Below are positions 42,333 to 50,691 of a DNA stretch of 64,000 nucleotides, one piece after another. How positions within the stretch are numbered: position 1 is the stretch's first letter; each line of letters begins with the position of its first letter. The stretch comes from Nesterenkonia populi (GTDB taxonomy: Bacteria; Actinomycetota; Actinomycetes; Actinomycetales; Micrococcaceae), in the NCBI RefSeq assembly GCF_007994735.1, contig NZ_VOIL01000001.1, positions 2,170,001 through 2,234,000 of the forward strand. Direction: 5' to 3'. Under the pieces are notes generated by a model. The model was not told where the DNA came from. It saw only the letters and a list, made by a program, of their open reading frames with translations, and did not search any database. The translations under genes and the position numbers were made by a program.

Positions 42333-43810
42333 GAAACGGTCTCCGGCTGCGGGGTTCGGCGGGCTTGCAGCAGCGCAGTGATCTGGGAGGCCAGCTGCAG
42401 CAGCTTTGTTTCACCCAGTGGTGTCCCCAGAATCTCCAGGCCCACGGGCAATCCCGTTTCGGTGAATCCTGCGGGTACGCTGATCGCCGGCAGACTGGTC
42501 TGAGATCCGATCACCGTATTGGTGGGGAAGGTCAGGGCGGTCCACTTGCCGGCGTCGAGCTCCTCGTGGGTCGGGGAGGGGACCTGAACGCTGGGGTAGA
42601 TGAGGAAGTCCACCTTATGACGTCCCATTAAAGTCAGCGCGTGTCGACGCAGAGCGTCCTGCTTCATTCGGCCGTTGAGATAGGCAAAGTTCTCCTCGGG
42701 GACATCTGCTGCCCCGGTGATGTCGTGGAAGAGGTCGTTCTCTCGGTGGAAGACTCCAGAGTTATAGACATCCTCGAAGCTATTGATCCCACGGTGGCCC
42801 CGTGCTGCTAAGAAGCGAGTGAGGTCATGCTTGGAGATCTCGGTGTAGACCGAGGTTTCTTCAATCCAACCGTACAGATTCTCGATCTCGATACCGGGGG
42901 TGATGGCCGCGCCAGCGCCTCTGATTGTGTCGACGGCGGTGCGGATGACCTGGTTGACCGGGCTGCTGTCTGGGTCCTCGGGGCCGAATGCTGAGGCTAG
43001 GACTCCCAGTCGGGCCTCGTCGAGGGGCTCCGCCTCGGCAAGCGACTCGGCATACCTGCCGGTCTCGGTGCCCGCGCTAACAGAGGTGTATTCATCGGCA
43101 GGGTCGAATCCGGCCAGGACATCGAGCAGGCGTGCGGCGTCCTCTACGGTGCGGGCAATGGGGCCGGGAGTGTCTTGAAAATGAACCAGGGGAGAGAACC
43201 CGGTGCGCGGTACCAGTCCGGTGGTGGGGCGCAGGCCCACCACATTGTTGAAGGAGGCAGGGATGCGGATTGATCCGCCGGTGTCCTCACCAACCGCTAT
43301 TAAACAGAGGTTCGCTCCGACAGCGCTGCCGCTGCCCGCGCTGGAACCGCCGGAGTCGCGGCTGAGGTCGTAGGGAGTTTTGGTGTGCTCGGTCATCGAA
43401 GAGGATGAGAACCAACCGGCGGCGAAGTCGCACATGGTGGTCTTGCCGAGGATGATCGCACCAGCCTCGCGCAGCCGGGTGACGATGGTCGCATCAGCCT
43501 CAGGGATATAGTTCTCGAAGAGCCGGGAACCGAAGGTCGTGCGTAGACCTGCGGTCTCGGCCTGGTCCTTCACCAGAACGGGGACGCCATGGAGCTCTCC
43601 GGTGAAGTGGCCTTGGGCGGCGTAGTCGGCGTCGAGCTTCCTGGCCGACGCGAGGGCGTCCTCGGCCACTGTGGTGACGGCGTTGAGCTGCGGCCCGGAC
43701 TGGGAGAGGGCTGCGATACGGTCTAAATACCACTCAGTCAGGGCCTCAGCCGTGGTTTCCCCGGCCCGCAGCATCTGGTGGTAGCGAGTGATCGTGAGCT
43801 CTTCGAACAT
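42329..43810 (-). CDS. Amidase-signature hydrolase
   Basis: 493 residues of the amidase signature family with the Ser-cisSer-Lys triad: Lys in HGVPVLVKDQAETAGLR, cis-Ser in RDSGGSSAGSGSAVGANLC and nucleophile Ser in DTGGSIRIPAS. Resembles AtzF/biuret-hydrolase and GatA-like amidases; substrate not predictable. Gene start ATG at 43810, 18 nt after the GntR gene. Cotranscribed with pxpA and the permease, implying hydrolysis of a linear amide made after ring opening. Confidence 0.88.
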   Translation of the reverse strand: MFEELTITRYHQMLRAGETTAEALTEWYLDRIAALSQSGPQLNAVTTVAEDALASARKLDADYAAQGHFTGELHGVPVLVKDQAETAGLRTTFGSRLFENYIPEADATIVTRLREAGAIILGKTTMCDFAAGWFSSSSMTEHTKTPYDLSRDSGGSSAGSGSAVGANLCLIAVGEDTGGSIRIPASFNNVVGLRPTTGLVPRTGFSPLVHFQDTPGPIARTVEDAARLLDVLAGFDPADEYTSVSAGTETGRYAESLAEAEPLDEARLGVLASAFGPEDPDSSPVNQVIRTAVDTIRGAGAAITPGIEIENLYGWIEETSVYTEISKHDLTRFLAARGHRGINSFEDVYNSGVFHRENDLFHDITGAADVPEENFAYLNGRMKQDALRRHALTLMGRHKVDFLIYPSVQVPSPTHEELDAGKWTALTFPTNTVIGSQTSLPAISVPAGFTETGLPVGLEILGTPLGETKLLQLASQITALLQARRTPQPETVS

Positions 43811-43828
43811 TGGGGGCCTTCCTGAGAG

Positions 43829-44485
43829 TCAGCGGAGTGCGGTCAGAACGATGTCGCGGGTGTATTCCAGGTGGGAGCGCAGGGAGATGAGCAGCCCGTC
43901 GAGATCTCGGCTACGAATGTGATCCATGAGGACGGCGTGCTGACGGTCAGCTTCCTCGTAGGTCTCCACATTGGAGGCGTAGATCGCCAAGTAAGGAGAG
44001 ACTCGATCCCAGATGGACTGGAGCATTTCCAGAAGTTGGCTGGAGCCGCAACAGTCGTAGAACCTCCGGTGGAAGTCTTGGTTGAGCTCTCGCCATTCGG
44101 ACGGCTGGAGGTCTCCGGCCTGCATGGCTTGCAGGATGTCCTCGATCTCGGCGATGTCACCCTCTCTTGCGGTGCTCATGGCCCATTCGCTGGCCAGCGC
44201 CTCAAGTCGGAAGCGGATTTCGAAAACGGCGTGGATCTCCTCGGCCTCCAGACGGGTGACCTGGAAGGCTCTCCGCTCAGCCTCAACCAGCCCCTCAGCC
44301 TGCAGCTGGCGCAGCGCACCACGCACGGGCATAGCGCTGACTCCGCACATCTCGGCCAGCTTCCGAATGGAAAGCTTCTGGCCAGGTACCAGCTCGCCGG
44401 TGGTGATCCAGGTGCGCAGCAGGCGGTAGACCTCTTGGTCCGCAGTGCGAATCGTGATCGGGGTGACGGGCACTTCCTTTGGCAT
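43829..44485 (-). CDS. GntR-family regulator with FCD domain
   Basis: 218 residues. N-terminal winged helix QEVYRLLRTWITTGELVPGQ followed by KLSIRKLAEMCGVSAMPVRG and QLQAEGLVEAERR. The FCD effector domain follows with EIRFRLEALASEWA, NQDFHRRFYDCCGSSQLLEM and a C-terminal HAVLMDHIRSRD block, which usually binds a small carboxylate through a metal. First gene of the operon and most likely its autoregulator. A GGGAG ribosome site precedes ATG 44485 and a palindrome lies 22 nt upstream. Confidence 0.9.
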   Translation of the reverse strand: MPKEVPVTPITIRTADQEVYRLLRTWITTGELVPGQKLSIRKLAEMCGVSAMPVRGALRQLQAEGLVEAERRAFQVTRLEAEEIHAVFEIRFRLEALASEWAMSTAREGDIAEIEDILQAMQAGDLQPSEWRELNQDFHRRFYDCCGSSQLLEMLQSIWDRVSPYLAIYASNVETYEEADRQHAVLMDHIRSRDLDGLLISLRSHLEYTRDIVLTALR

Positions 44486-44507
44486 GCAAACTCCCAGTTT
44501 CGTGATC

Positions 44508-44517
44508 TGTGATCACA
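44508..44517. promoter_or_regulatory. Palindromic candidate GntR operator
   Basis: TGTGATCACA is a perfect 10-bp palindrome, 22 nt upstream of the GntR ATG. A partial direct copy (CGTGATC, 44501-44507) adjoins it. FCD-type GntR proteins bind short palindromes at such positions. Confidence 0.5.
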
Positions 44518-44576
44518 GTTGAGAGTAGGGGTGAGGTATTGCTCCGAAGTGGCCGGAGTGTTTCAAGCAGGTTTCA

Positions 44577-44895
44577 TTACTCCTTCGATCCTGTGGTGGC
44601 GCTCATGCTGCCCTCCTGACCTGATGATGTTGCTCAGCGGGGGTGGTCCCGAAGAGCTGGTCATAGGAGGCCAGGTCCCGGGTACCGGCCATCGCTGCCC
44701 TCCCGGCGGGCTGGGATTTGATACGCCCGTACTCAGCCCGCAGGCTCCTGGCGGTATGCACGTGAGCGGAGTCTGTGATGGTCTGCTCCTTGGCCCAGCA
44801 GCGCCGGTGATCGGCTACCACCTGGCCCTCACAGACGGCCACGACGCGCTCCAGGGTGCCGGTGACCTGGACGAGCCTGCCGATACAGCGCGGAT
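44577..44895 (-). mobile_element. IS21-family remnant (end of istA, first codons of istB)
   Basis: Minus strand. The 3' part of istA reads RLVQVTGTLERVVAVCEGQ, VVADHRRCWAKEQTITDSAH and RDLASYDQLFGTTP, the usual IstA C-terminus. It stops at 44603-44605 overlapping an ATG with AGGAGG upstream, exactly where istB begins, but istB runs only 9 codons (MSATTGSKE) to a stop. Both ends of the element are lost. It borders a 5'-truncated LysE gene. Confidence 0.75.
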
Positions 44896-44964
44896 TGCTC
44901 TAGACCGATTCTCAAGATACTTGGGGCAGCTACCTACTGTGGTTAGCCATCGGCACTATTCGTC

Positions 44965-45324
44965 ATGCTCGCCGGCCGCTCCACCGACTCACATAAAGCC
45001 ACCGTGGCAGGCCATCCTTACGTACGCGGACTCCTGATCAGTCTGACCAACCCGAAAATTATGCTTTTCTACGTTGCGGTGCTACCCCAGTTCTCAGGAG
45101 ATGCCCAGAATGCAGGTCTCCAATTCGCCATGCTGGGAGCCGTCAATGTTGCAATGGAAGTCATCCTCTACGGCGGAATAGAAATTATTGCAGGAATCTT
45201 CAATGTCCGTTTTCGAGGATCCAGCAAGGGAGCGGTCACGCTGAGTTACATTGCCGGAAGCATGTACATGGTGCTGGCTGGAGTCGCTGTCGCAGACGTC
45301 CTGGGAGGGGGCATCCTCTCCTAA
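44965..45324 (+). pseudogene. LysE-family exporter, 5'-truncated
   Basis: 119 codons corresponding to the C-terminal half of a LysE-type amino-acid exporter (full length about 205): YVRGLLISLTNPKIMLFYVA then VLPQFSGDAQNAG, and three hydrophobic segments. The N-terminal ~90 residues with the first helices are missing; the IS21 remnant sits immediately upstream. Probably broken by the insertion and not functional. Confidence 0.75.
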
Positions 45325-45383
45325 TCTGAAAGGGCGCAACGGCGCACAACCGTCTAAACGCGCCAGCACGAGACATAGCCAGC

Positions 45384-46154
45384 TCAGTCGTCCATGTGAA
45401 TGGATAAACCCGTCTCTCCTGGAAGTATGTGAGACTCCAGTTCCCACTGGTCAGTATATTGCCCGGTAAATTGCGGGCGATATGACAAGGGCTCTTCTTC
45501 AAACAGACCATCCAGCCGCGCCAGGAGATCTTCCCGCGCCTTCTCGTAGTCTGCTGTGAAGTCTGCACTGGCAAGCGCCCAAGGCTTCAGCACGCTCATA
45601 CCGGTGTAAGCGAAGGTGCCGTGCAGAAGCCCGAAGAGGAGCTCTGGCAGTTCTCCGCTTTTCCCACGCGGCCCAATGGAGGCTGGGCGATCTCCCACAG
45701 TTACTGCTGCCAGTGCCCGTTTTCCTACGAAAGGCCCCTGCTCGTATCGAAGACGTTTCCCGGAGGCCGGGTCCTTTCCGAAGGCAAAACCGCTGACGAA
45801 TACCCGGTCGAACCATCCCTTCAGGATCGCAGGCATCCCATACCACCACAGCGGAAACTGAACCACCACAGCGTCTGCGCAACGCAGCTTATCCTGCTCC
45901 CCCGCTACATCTTCAGGCAACTTCTCTTCGATGTATGCGCTGCGTACGTCGTCGCTCACCCGGAAGCGTTGGTCCTCTGGGACTCCGGCATCTTCTCGAG
46001 TGACTACCGGGTTCCACTCCATCGCATAGAGATCAGACTCTAAAACTGTGTGGCCGTCATCCTGCAGGTGCTCGATACCGCCATGTCGCAAACTGTGGTT
46101 CAACGACCGTGGTTCTGGGTGGGCACTGAGCCAGAGAATAGTCTTTCGTGTCAT
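45384..46154 (-). CDS. NAD(P)H-dependent flavodoxin-fold oxidoreductase (NQO1/MdaB/KefF-like)
   Basis: 256 residues. Flavodoxin-like quinone reductase: LWLSAHPEPRSLNHSLRHGG at the N-terminus, CADAVVVQFPLWWYGMPAI and LKGWFDRVFVSGFAFG in the flavin site, and TVGDRPASIGPRG. Reduces quinones or drugs by two electrons using FMN/FAD. Divergent from an HxlR regulator with a conserved N-terminal cysteine, which suggests induction by quinones or electrophiles. A GAGGATAGC sequence precedes the ATG at 46154. Confidence 0.88.
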   Translation of the reverse strand: MTRKTILWLSAHPEPRSLNHSLRHGGIEHLQDDGHTVLESDLYAMEWNPVVTREDAGVPEDQRFRVSDDVRSAYIEEKLPEDVAGEQDKLRCADAVVVQFPLWWYGMPAILKGWFDRVFVSGFAFGKDPASGKRLRYEQGPFVGKRALAAVTVGDRPASIGPRGKSGELPELLFGLLHGTFAYTGMSVLKPWALASADFTADYEKAREDLLARLDGLFEEEPLSYRPQFTGQYTDQWELESHILPGETGLSIHMDD

Positions 46155-46177
46155 GCAGCTATCCTCACCCTAGAGAA

Positions 46178-46193
46178 TACTCTGCGGAAGTAC
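46178..46193. promoter_or_regulatory. Candidate HxlR operator between quinone reductase and regulator
   Basis: TACT (46178-46181), 7-nt spacer, AGTAC (46189-46193) in the 68-nt divergent intergenic region. It is an inverted repeat of the TACT-N7-AGTA kind recognised by DUF24/HxlR proteins. AGAGAATACTCT overlaps it. Confidence 0.45.
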
Positions 46194-46222
46194 GGACATT
46201 TTTGTCTCTAAGGAGCACGCCC

Positions 46223-46573
46223 ATGCGGTTACCAGTGAAGAAAGCTATGGAAGTCTGCCCAGTCGAGGTAGCGGTGTCCGTCTTGGGCGGAACGTGGAAG
46301 CTGACACTGGTGAAGCACCTGATGGAAGGCACACGCCGATTTGGAGAACTCAGCCGCCTGGTGCCAAGCGCGAACCGAAAAACCCTCACCCGCCAACTTC
46401 GAGAACTAGAAGAAGACGGAATCGTCAGCCGGGAAATATATGCCGAGGTCCCACCCAGAGTCGAATACTCACTTACTGAACTGGGACAGAGTCTCGCGCC
46501 ACTTATCGACCAAGCAAACCGATGGGGCACAAGCTACAGCCAACACGTGCATACAGAAGCTGCCTCCAGCTAA
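46223..46573 (+). CDS. HxlR-family (DUF24) transcriptional regulator
   Basis: 116 residues. Winged helix typical of HxlR: CPVEVAVSVLGGTWKLTLVK, GTRRFGELSRLVPSANRKTL, RQLRELEEDGIVSREIYAEV and PPRVEYSLTELGQSLAPLI. Cys12 matches the redox-active cysteine of HypR/YodB/CatR, which senses quinones, diamide or hypochlorite. ATG at 46223 has AAGGAG 8 nt upstream; a longer frame from 46148 overlaps the divergent promoter. Target is most likely the adjacent oxidoreductase gene. Confidence 0.9.
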   Translation: MRLPVKKAMEVCPVEVAVSVLGGTWKLTLVKHLMEGTRRFGELSRLVPSANRKTLTRQLRELEEDGIVSREIYAEVPPRVEYSLTELGQSLAPLIDQANRWGTSYSQHVHTEAASS

Positions 46574-46719
46574 CACCTCGGCAGGTGCTGCCATCTTGCA
46601 CTCAAACCCATTGACTCCGAATGGCCGCTCCTGAACGGGGCAATTTTTTGTCAGCAGAGTAGCTCCACGACGAGAGCAGCCAAAAAAGCAGCCATTCGGC
46701 GCTCTTCGCCAGATACACG

Positions 46720-46752
46720 AAAACCCCAGATCTGGCGCTGACCTGGGGTTTT
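46720..46752 (-). terminator. Intrinsic terminator of the tRNA-Gln/tRNA-Glu cluster
   Basis: AAAACCCCAG (46720-46729) pairs with CTGGGGTTTT (46743-46752); read on the minus strand it ends in TTTT after a GC-rich stem, 33 nt beyond the last tRNA. The 211-nt stretch between hxlR and the tRNAs holds nothing else I can support. Confidence 0.75.
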
Positions 46753-46784
46753 GCATGTTTTAGTTGTGTCTAATTTTGACTTCG

Positions 46785-46857
46785 TGACCCCAGCGGGATT
46801 CGAACCCGCGTTACCGCCGTGAGAGGGCGGCGTACTAGGCCGCTATACGATGGGGCC
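46785..46857 (-). tRNA. tRNA-Glu (CTC), copy 2
   Basis: 73-nt cloverleaf on the minus strand: acceptor GGCCCCA/TGGGGTC with discriminator A, anticodon loop CTCTCAC (anticodon CTC, codon GAG), T arm with GGTTCGAATCC. Identical in sequence to the copy at 46931-47003. CCA is not encoded. Confidence 0.97.
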
Positions 46858-46930
46858 GGACACAAGTATTCATTTTTCTTTTCACATGGGTCGACCCCGG
46901 AGCTTTCACTCCGAGGCCTTCGCCATATGG

Positions 46931-47003
46931 TGACCCCAGCGGGATTCGAACCCGCGTTACCGCCGTGAGAGGGCGGCGTACTAGGCCGCTATACGATGGG
47001 GCC
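46931..47003 (-). tRNA. tRNA-Glu (CTC), copy 1
   Basis: Same sequence as the copy at 46785-46857, 73 nt away. Anticodon CTC. It lies between tRNA-Gln and the second tRNA-Glu in one processed cluster downstream of gltX. Confidence 0.97.
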
Positions 47004-47045
47004 GCGTTATTGAATTGATGGGATATTTCTAATAGAAATAAACCG

Positions 47046-47117
47046 CTGGGCTACTAGGACTCGAACCTAGAATAACGGTACCAGAAACCGCCGTGTTGCC
47101 AATTACACCATAGCCCA
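47046..47117 (-). tRNA. tRNA-Gln (CTG)
   Basis: 72-nt cloverleaf on the minus strand: acceptor TGGGCTA/TAGCCCA with discriminator G, anticodon loop TTCTGGT (anticodon CTG, codon CAG), T arm GGTTCGAGTCC. No glutaminyl-tRNA synthetase gene is in this window; actinobacteria usually charge tRNA-Gln through GluRS and GatCAB. Confidence 0.96.
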
Positions 47118-47186
47118 TTGCTTGGCGACTCCGTCGCGCAACAGCACTAAAGTCTACCGGACGAATCCGGCCAAGCACAACTCACG

Positions 47187-48725
47187 TCAGCGGGACTCAA
47201 CCATCCCCCGGAAACGGGCGATGCGAGCCAGCGAAGACGCCCTCCCCAGAATCTCCATCGACTCGAACAGCGGAGGGGACACCTTACGCCCGGACATCGC
47301 CGCACGCACCGCGCCGAACGCCTTACGAGGCTTCAGACCCAGCCCATCGATCAGCGCCGCCCGCAGCGCCTCCTCGATCGCCCCAGTGGCCCACGCATCG
47401 TCCTCGACCTTCTCCAGCGCGGCAGCAGAGGCATCCAGGGTCTCAAGGATCGCGTCCTTCTCCCCCAGCCCGCTGAAGGCCTTGTCCTCAATGACCAGAG
47501 AACCGTCCGCGGTGAACAGGAACGCCATCATGTCAGCGCCCTCGGCCAGCAGCGCGATGCGCTCCTGGACCAGCGGCGCCGCACCGTCGAGAATACGGCC
47601 CTGCTCCTCCGTCAGGGCCTCACCCACCAGGCCCTGGGCCTGCAGGTAAGGCACCAGCCGGTCACGGAAGTCACCCGGCTCCAGCCGACGGATGTGGGTG
47701 CCGTTGATGGCCTCCGCCTTCTTGGAGTCGAAGCGGGCCGGGTTGCCCAGCACATCTTTGACATCAAAGCTCTCCACCAGCTCATCCACAGTGAAGATGT
47801 CCTCATCCGCAGAGAGGGACCAACCCAGCAGTGCCAAGTAGTTCAGCAGCCCCTCACGGATGAAGCCCCGATCCCGGTGATGGAACAGGTTGGACTCCGG
47901 GTCACGCTTGGAGAGCTTCTTGCTCCCCTCCCCCATCACGTACGGCAGGTGCCCGAAGGCAGGCATGTGCTTCGCCACGCCCACGCCGTGCAGCGCCCGG
48001 TACAGGGCGATCTGCCTCGGCGTGGAGGACAGCAGGTCCTCTCCGCGCAGCACATGGGTGATCTCCATCAGCGCGTCATCCACCGGGTTCACCAGCGTGT
48101 ACAGCGGAGCCCCATTGGCACGGGCGACGACGAAGTCCGGGGTCGAGCCGGCCTGGAAGGTGATCTCCCCCCGGACCAGGTCGGTGAAGGCGATGTCCTC
48201 ATCCGGCATCCGCAGACGCAGCACCGGCTGGCGGCCCTCCGCGCGGAAAGCCTCCTTCTGCTCCTCGGTGAGGCTCCGGTCGTAGTTGTCGTAGCCGAGC
48301 TTGGGGTCCCGGCCGGCAGCCTTGTGCCGCTGCTCGACCTCCTCCGGTGAGGAGAACGCCTCGTACACGTAGCCGGCCTCCAGCAGCTTGGCGAGCACAT
48401 CCTGGTAGATCTCCCCGCGCTGGGACTGCCGGTAGGGCCCGTGGGGACCACCGGTCTCCGCGCCTTCGTCCCAGTCGATCCCCAACCATGCCAGGGCCTC
48501 CAGCAGCTGCTGGTAGGACTCCTCAGAGTCCCTGGCGGCGTCGGTGTCCTCGATCCGGAAGATCAGCTTGCCGCCGGTGTGCCGCGCGTAGGCCCAGTTG
48601 AACAGGGCGGTGCGGATGAGCCCCACATGCGGGGTGCCGGTGGGCGAGGGGCAGAACCGGACGCGGACCGGAGTCTCGGCGTCAACAGTGGGGATATCAG
48701 CGGGGGCGGCCGCAGGGGTGCTCAT
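47187..48725 (-). CDS. gltX: Glutamyl-tRNA synthetase
   Basis: 512-residue class I synthetase. HIGH region [17 protein letters not shown] and KMSKS region [10 protein letters not shown] are intact, with [20 protein letters not shown] between. It charges tRNA-Glu and, in bacteria without GlnRS, misacylates tRNA-Gln for the amidotransferase GatCAB. Its two substrates are encoded directly downstream (one tRNA-Gln and two tRNA-Glu genes), 69 nt after its stop. Confidence 0.96.
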   Translation of the reverse strand: MSTPAAAPADIPTVDAETPVRVRFCPSPTGTPHVGLIRTALFNWAYARHTGGKLIFRIEDTDAARDSEESYQQLLEALAWLGIDWDEGAETGGPHGPYRQSQRGEIYQDVLAKLLEAGYVYEAFSSPEEVEQRHKAAGRDPKLGYDNYDRSLTEEQKEAFRAEGRQPVLRLRMPDEDIAFTDLVRGEITFQAGSTPDFVVARANGAPLYTLVNPVDDALMEITHVLRGEDLLSSTPRQIALYRALHGVGVAKHMPAFGHLPYVMGEGSKKLSKRDPESNLFHHRDRGFIREGLLNYLALLGWSLSADEDIFTVDELVESFDVKDVLGNPARFDSKKAEAINGTHIRRLEPGDFRDRLVPYLQAQGLVGEALTEEQGRILDGAAPLVQERIALLAEGADMMAFLFTADGSLVIEDKAFSGLGEKDAILETLDASAAALEKVEDDAWATGAIEEALRAALIDGLGLKPRKAFGAVRAAMSGRKVSPPLFESMEILGRASSLARIARFRGMVESR

Positions 48726-48789
48726 AGCTGGGAAGGGTCTCCTTGGTCAGAAAAGTTCTTAGGCAGCGAGAACGTGAGGGGCGAACCGG

Positions 48790-49554
48790 TCAGCGGCGGA
48801 AGGTGTTTCGGAGGACACCGATGCCTTCGACCTCGCCCTCGAACGTGTCCCCTTCGGCGAGCAGCCCGACGCCGGCGGGCGTGCCAGTGAGGATCACGTC
48901 ACCGGGAAGCAGAGTCATCGCCTGGGAGATGTAGGAGATCAGGAAGGGAACGTCGAAGATCATGTCCGCCGTGGTGCCGTCCTGCACGGTGCTGCCGTTG
49001 AGCCGACCACTGATCTCCAGGTCAGCGGGGTCCAGGTCCGTCTCCACCCAGGGGCCCAGGGGCACCGAGCTGTCGAACCCCTTGGCGCGGGCCCACTGGC
49101 CGTCGGTGCGCTGGGCATCGCGGGCAGTGACGTCATTGGCGACGGTGTAGCCGAAGATCACCTCAGGCACCCGCTCCTCCGGCACCTCCTTGGCGATGCG
49201 GCCGATCACCACCGCCAGCTCCACCTCATAGCTGACCTCCTCGGTGAAGGCCGGCATGGTGATGGGCTCGCCGGGGCCGGCCACCGCAGTGTTCGGCATG
49301 AGGAACAGCATCGGCGAGGCGGGCGGCTCGCTGCCCATCTCCTTGGCGTGGTCGGCATAGTTCCGACCCACACCGACCACCTTGGAGCGGGGCAGTACGG
49401 GGGCGACCAGGCGGACATCGTCAAGCTGGTGGGTGTTCCCAGTCGGCTGGACCCCGCCGTAGAGGGGGTCGCCGACCAGCTCGGTCAGGGTGTCATCCTC
49501 GTTGAGGAGCCCGTAGGCAGGCTCGTCATTGACCACAAATCGGGCGATACGCAT
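48790..49554 (-). CDS. Fumarylacetoacetate hydrolase family protein
   Basis: 254 residues. FAH-fold with the metal ligands in SYEVELAVVIG and the SVPLGPWVETD, FDVPFLISYISQAMTLLPGD and LTGTPAGVG blocks. Members are hydratases, decarboxylases, isomerases or acylpyruvate hydrolases. In Micrococcales this gene always sits between ilvE and gltX. ATG at 49554 lies 6 nt after TAGGCT, so although it is downstream of ilvE it has its own leaderless promoter. Confidence 0.9.
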   Translation of the reverse strand: MRIARFVVNDEPAYGLLNEDDTLTELVGDPLYGGVQPTGNTHQLDDVRLVAPVLPRSKVVGVGRNYADHAKEMGSEPPASPMLFLMPNTAVAGPGEPITMPAFTEEVSYEVELAVVIGRIAKEVPEERVPEVIFGYTVANDVTARDAQRTDGQWARAKGFDSSVPLGPWVETDLDPADLEISGRLNGSTVQDGTTADMIFDVPFLISYISQAMTLLPGDVILTGTPAGVGLLAEGDTFEGEVEGIGVLRNTFRR

Positions 49555-49566
49555 AGGTTCAGCCTA
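49555..49566 (-). promoter_or_regulatory. Leaderless promoter of the FAH-family gene
   Basis: TAGGCT on the minus strand (49566-49561), 6 nt before the ATG at 49554. Confidence 0.55.
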
Positions 49567-49586
49567 CCGCCCAGCGTGCCGAACGT

Positions 49587-50660
49587 TCAGGCCAGGCGGT
49601 GCAGCCAGCCGTGGCGATCCTCGACCTTGCCGGTCTGGATGCCGAGCAGCTCCTCGCGCAGACTCATCGTGACGGAGAAGTCGCCCTGCATAGTGATGGT
49701 GTCCTCACCGTCGAGCAGCTGACCGATCGGGGTGACGACGGCGGCTGTCCCGCAGGCGAAGGCCTCGGTGATCGTGCCGTCAGCTGCGCCCTCTGCCCAT
49801 TCGGCCAGGCCGATGCGACGCTCCTCGATGGTGAAGCCGCGGTCCTTGGCCAGCTGAATGATGGAGTCCCGTGTGATGCCCTCCAGGATGGTCCCGGTGA
49901 GCTCGGGGGTGATGAGAGTGTTGTCGTCCCGGACGAGGAAGACGTTCATCCCGCCGAGCTCCTCCACCGCGTTCTCATGGAGCGGGTCGAGGAAGAGAAC
50001 CTGGTCGCATCCCTTCTCAATAGCCTGCTGCTGGGCCACCAGGGAGCCGGCGTAATTGCCGCCGGTCTTCGCCGATCCGGTGCCGCCGGGAGCGGCCCGG
50101 ACGTAGTCGCGGGACACCCAGATCTTCACCGGGCGCAGCTTGCCGCCGAAGATGTTGCCGGCCGGGGATGCGATGACCCGGTAGCTGAAGGTCTGGGCGG
50201 GCCGGACGCCGAGGAACGGCTCATCGGCGAACAGGAAGGGACGCAGGTAGAGGGACTCTCCCTCACCGTCAGGAACCCACGCCTTGTCCTGGGCGAGCAG
50301 CTGCTCCAGGGACTCCACGAAGGTCTCCACGGGCAGCTGCGGAAGAGCCATACGCGCCGCGGAGCGCTGGAAGCGCAGAGCGTTCTGGTCAGGACGGAAC
50401 GTGCAGACGCTGCCGTCGTCGTGCTTATAGGCCTTCAGGCCCTCGAAGATCGTCTCCGCGTAGTGCAGGACAGCCGAGGCGGGACTCAGCTGAAGATCCC
50501 CGTAGGCCTCGACCCGGTGATTCTGCCAGCCGCCGTCCGCCCGCCAGTCCACCACCGCGGTGTGGTCGGTGTAGGTGGTGCCGAAGCCAGGCTCCTTGAG
50601 GATCTCAGCGATCTGATCCTCGGGGGTCGGGCTGGGGTGCGGGACGAGCTCGAACGTCAT
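49587..50660 (-). CDS. ilvE: Branched-chain amino acid aminotransferase
   Basis: 357-residue fold-type IV PLP enzyme for the last step of valine, leucine and isoleucine synthesis. Blocks: HYAETIFEGLKAYKHDDG, RFQRSAARMALPQLP, KTGGNYAGSLVAQQQA (PLP-region), EELGGMNVFLV and EGITRDSIIQLA. ATG at 50660 fits the family N-terminus; the longer upstream frame is not supported. Last gene of the ilvB-to-ilvE group. Confidence 0.95.
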   Translation of the reverse strand: MTFELVPHPSPTPEDQIAEILKEPGFGTTYTDHTAVVDWRADGGWQNHRVEAYGDLQLSPASAVLHYAETIFEGLKAYKHDDGSVCTFRPDQNALRFQRSAARMALPQLPVETFVESLEQLLAQDKAWVPDGEGESLYLRPFLFADEPFLGVRPAQTFSYRVIASPAGNIFGGKLRPVKIWVSRDYVRAAPGGTGSAKTGGNYAGSLVAQQQAIEKGCDQVLFLDPLHENAVEELGGMNVFLVRDDNTLITPELTGTILEGITRDSIIQLAKDRGFTIEERRIGLAEWAEGAADGTITEAFACGTAAVVTPIGQLLDGEDTITMQGDFSVTMSLREELLGIQTGKVEDRHGWLHRLA

Positions 50661-50691
50661 AGCGGCAATTCCTCTTCGGTGGCGGGCGGGG

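Noticed and set aside
46858..46930. A further tRNA or small RNA between the two tRNA-Glu genes
   Set aside because: Only a short hairpin (CGGAG/CTCCG) is seen, probably a processing structure; no cloverleaf forms.
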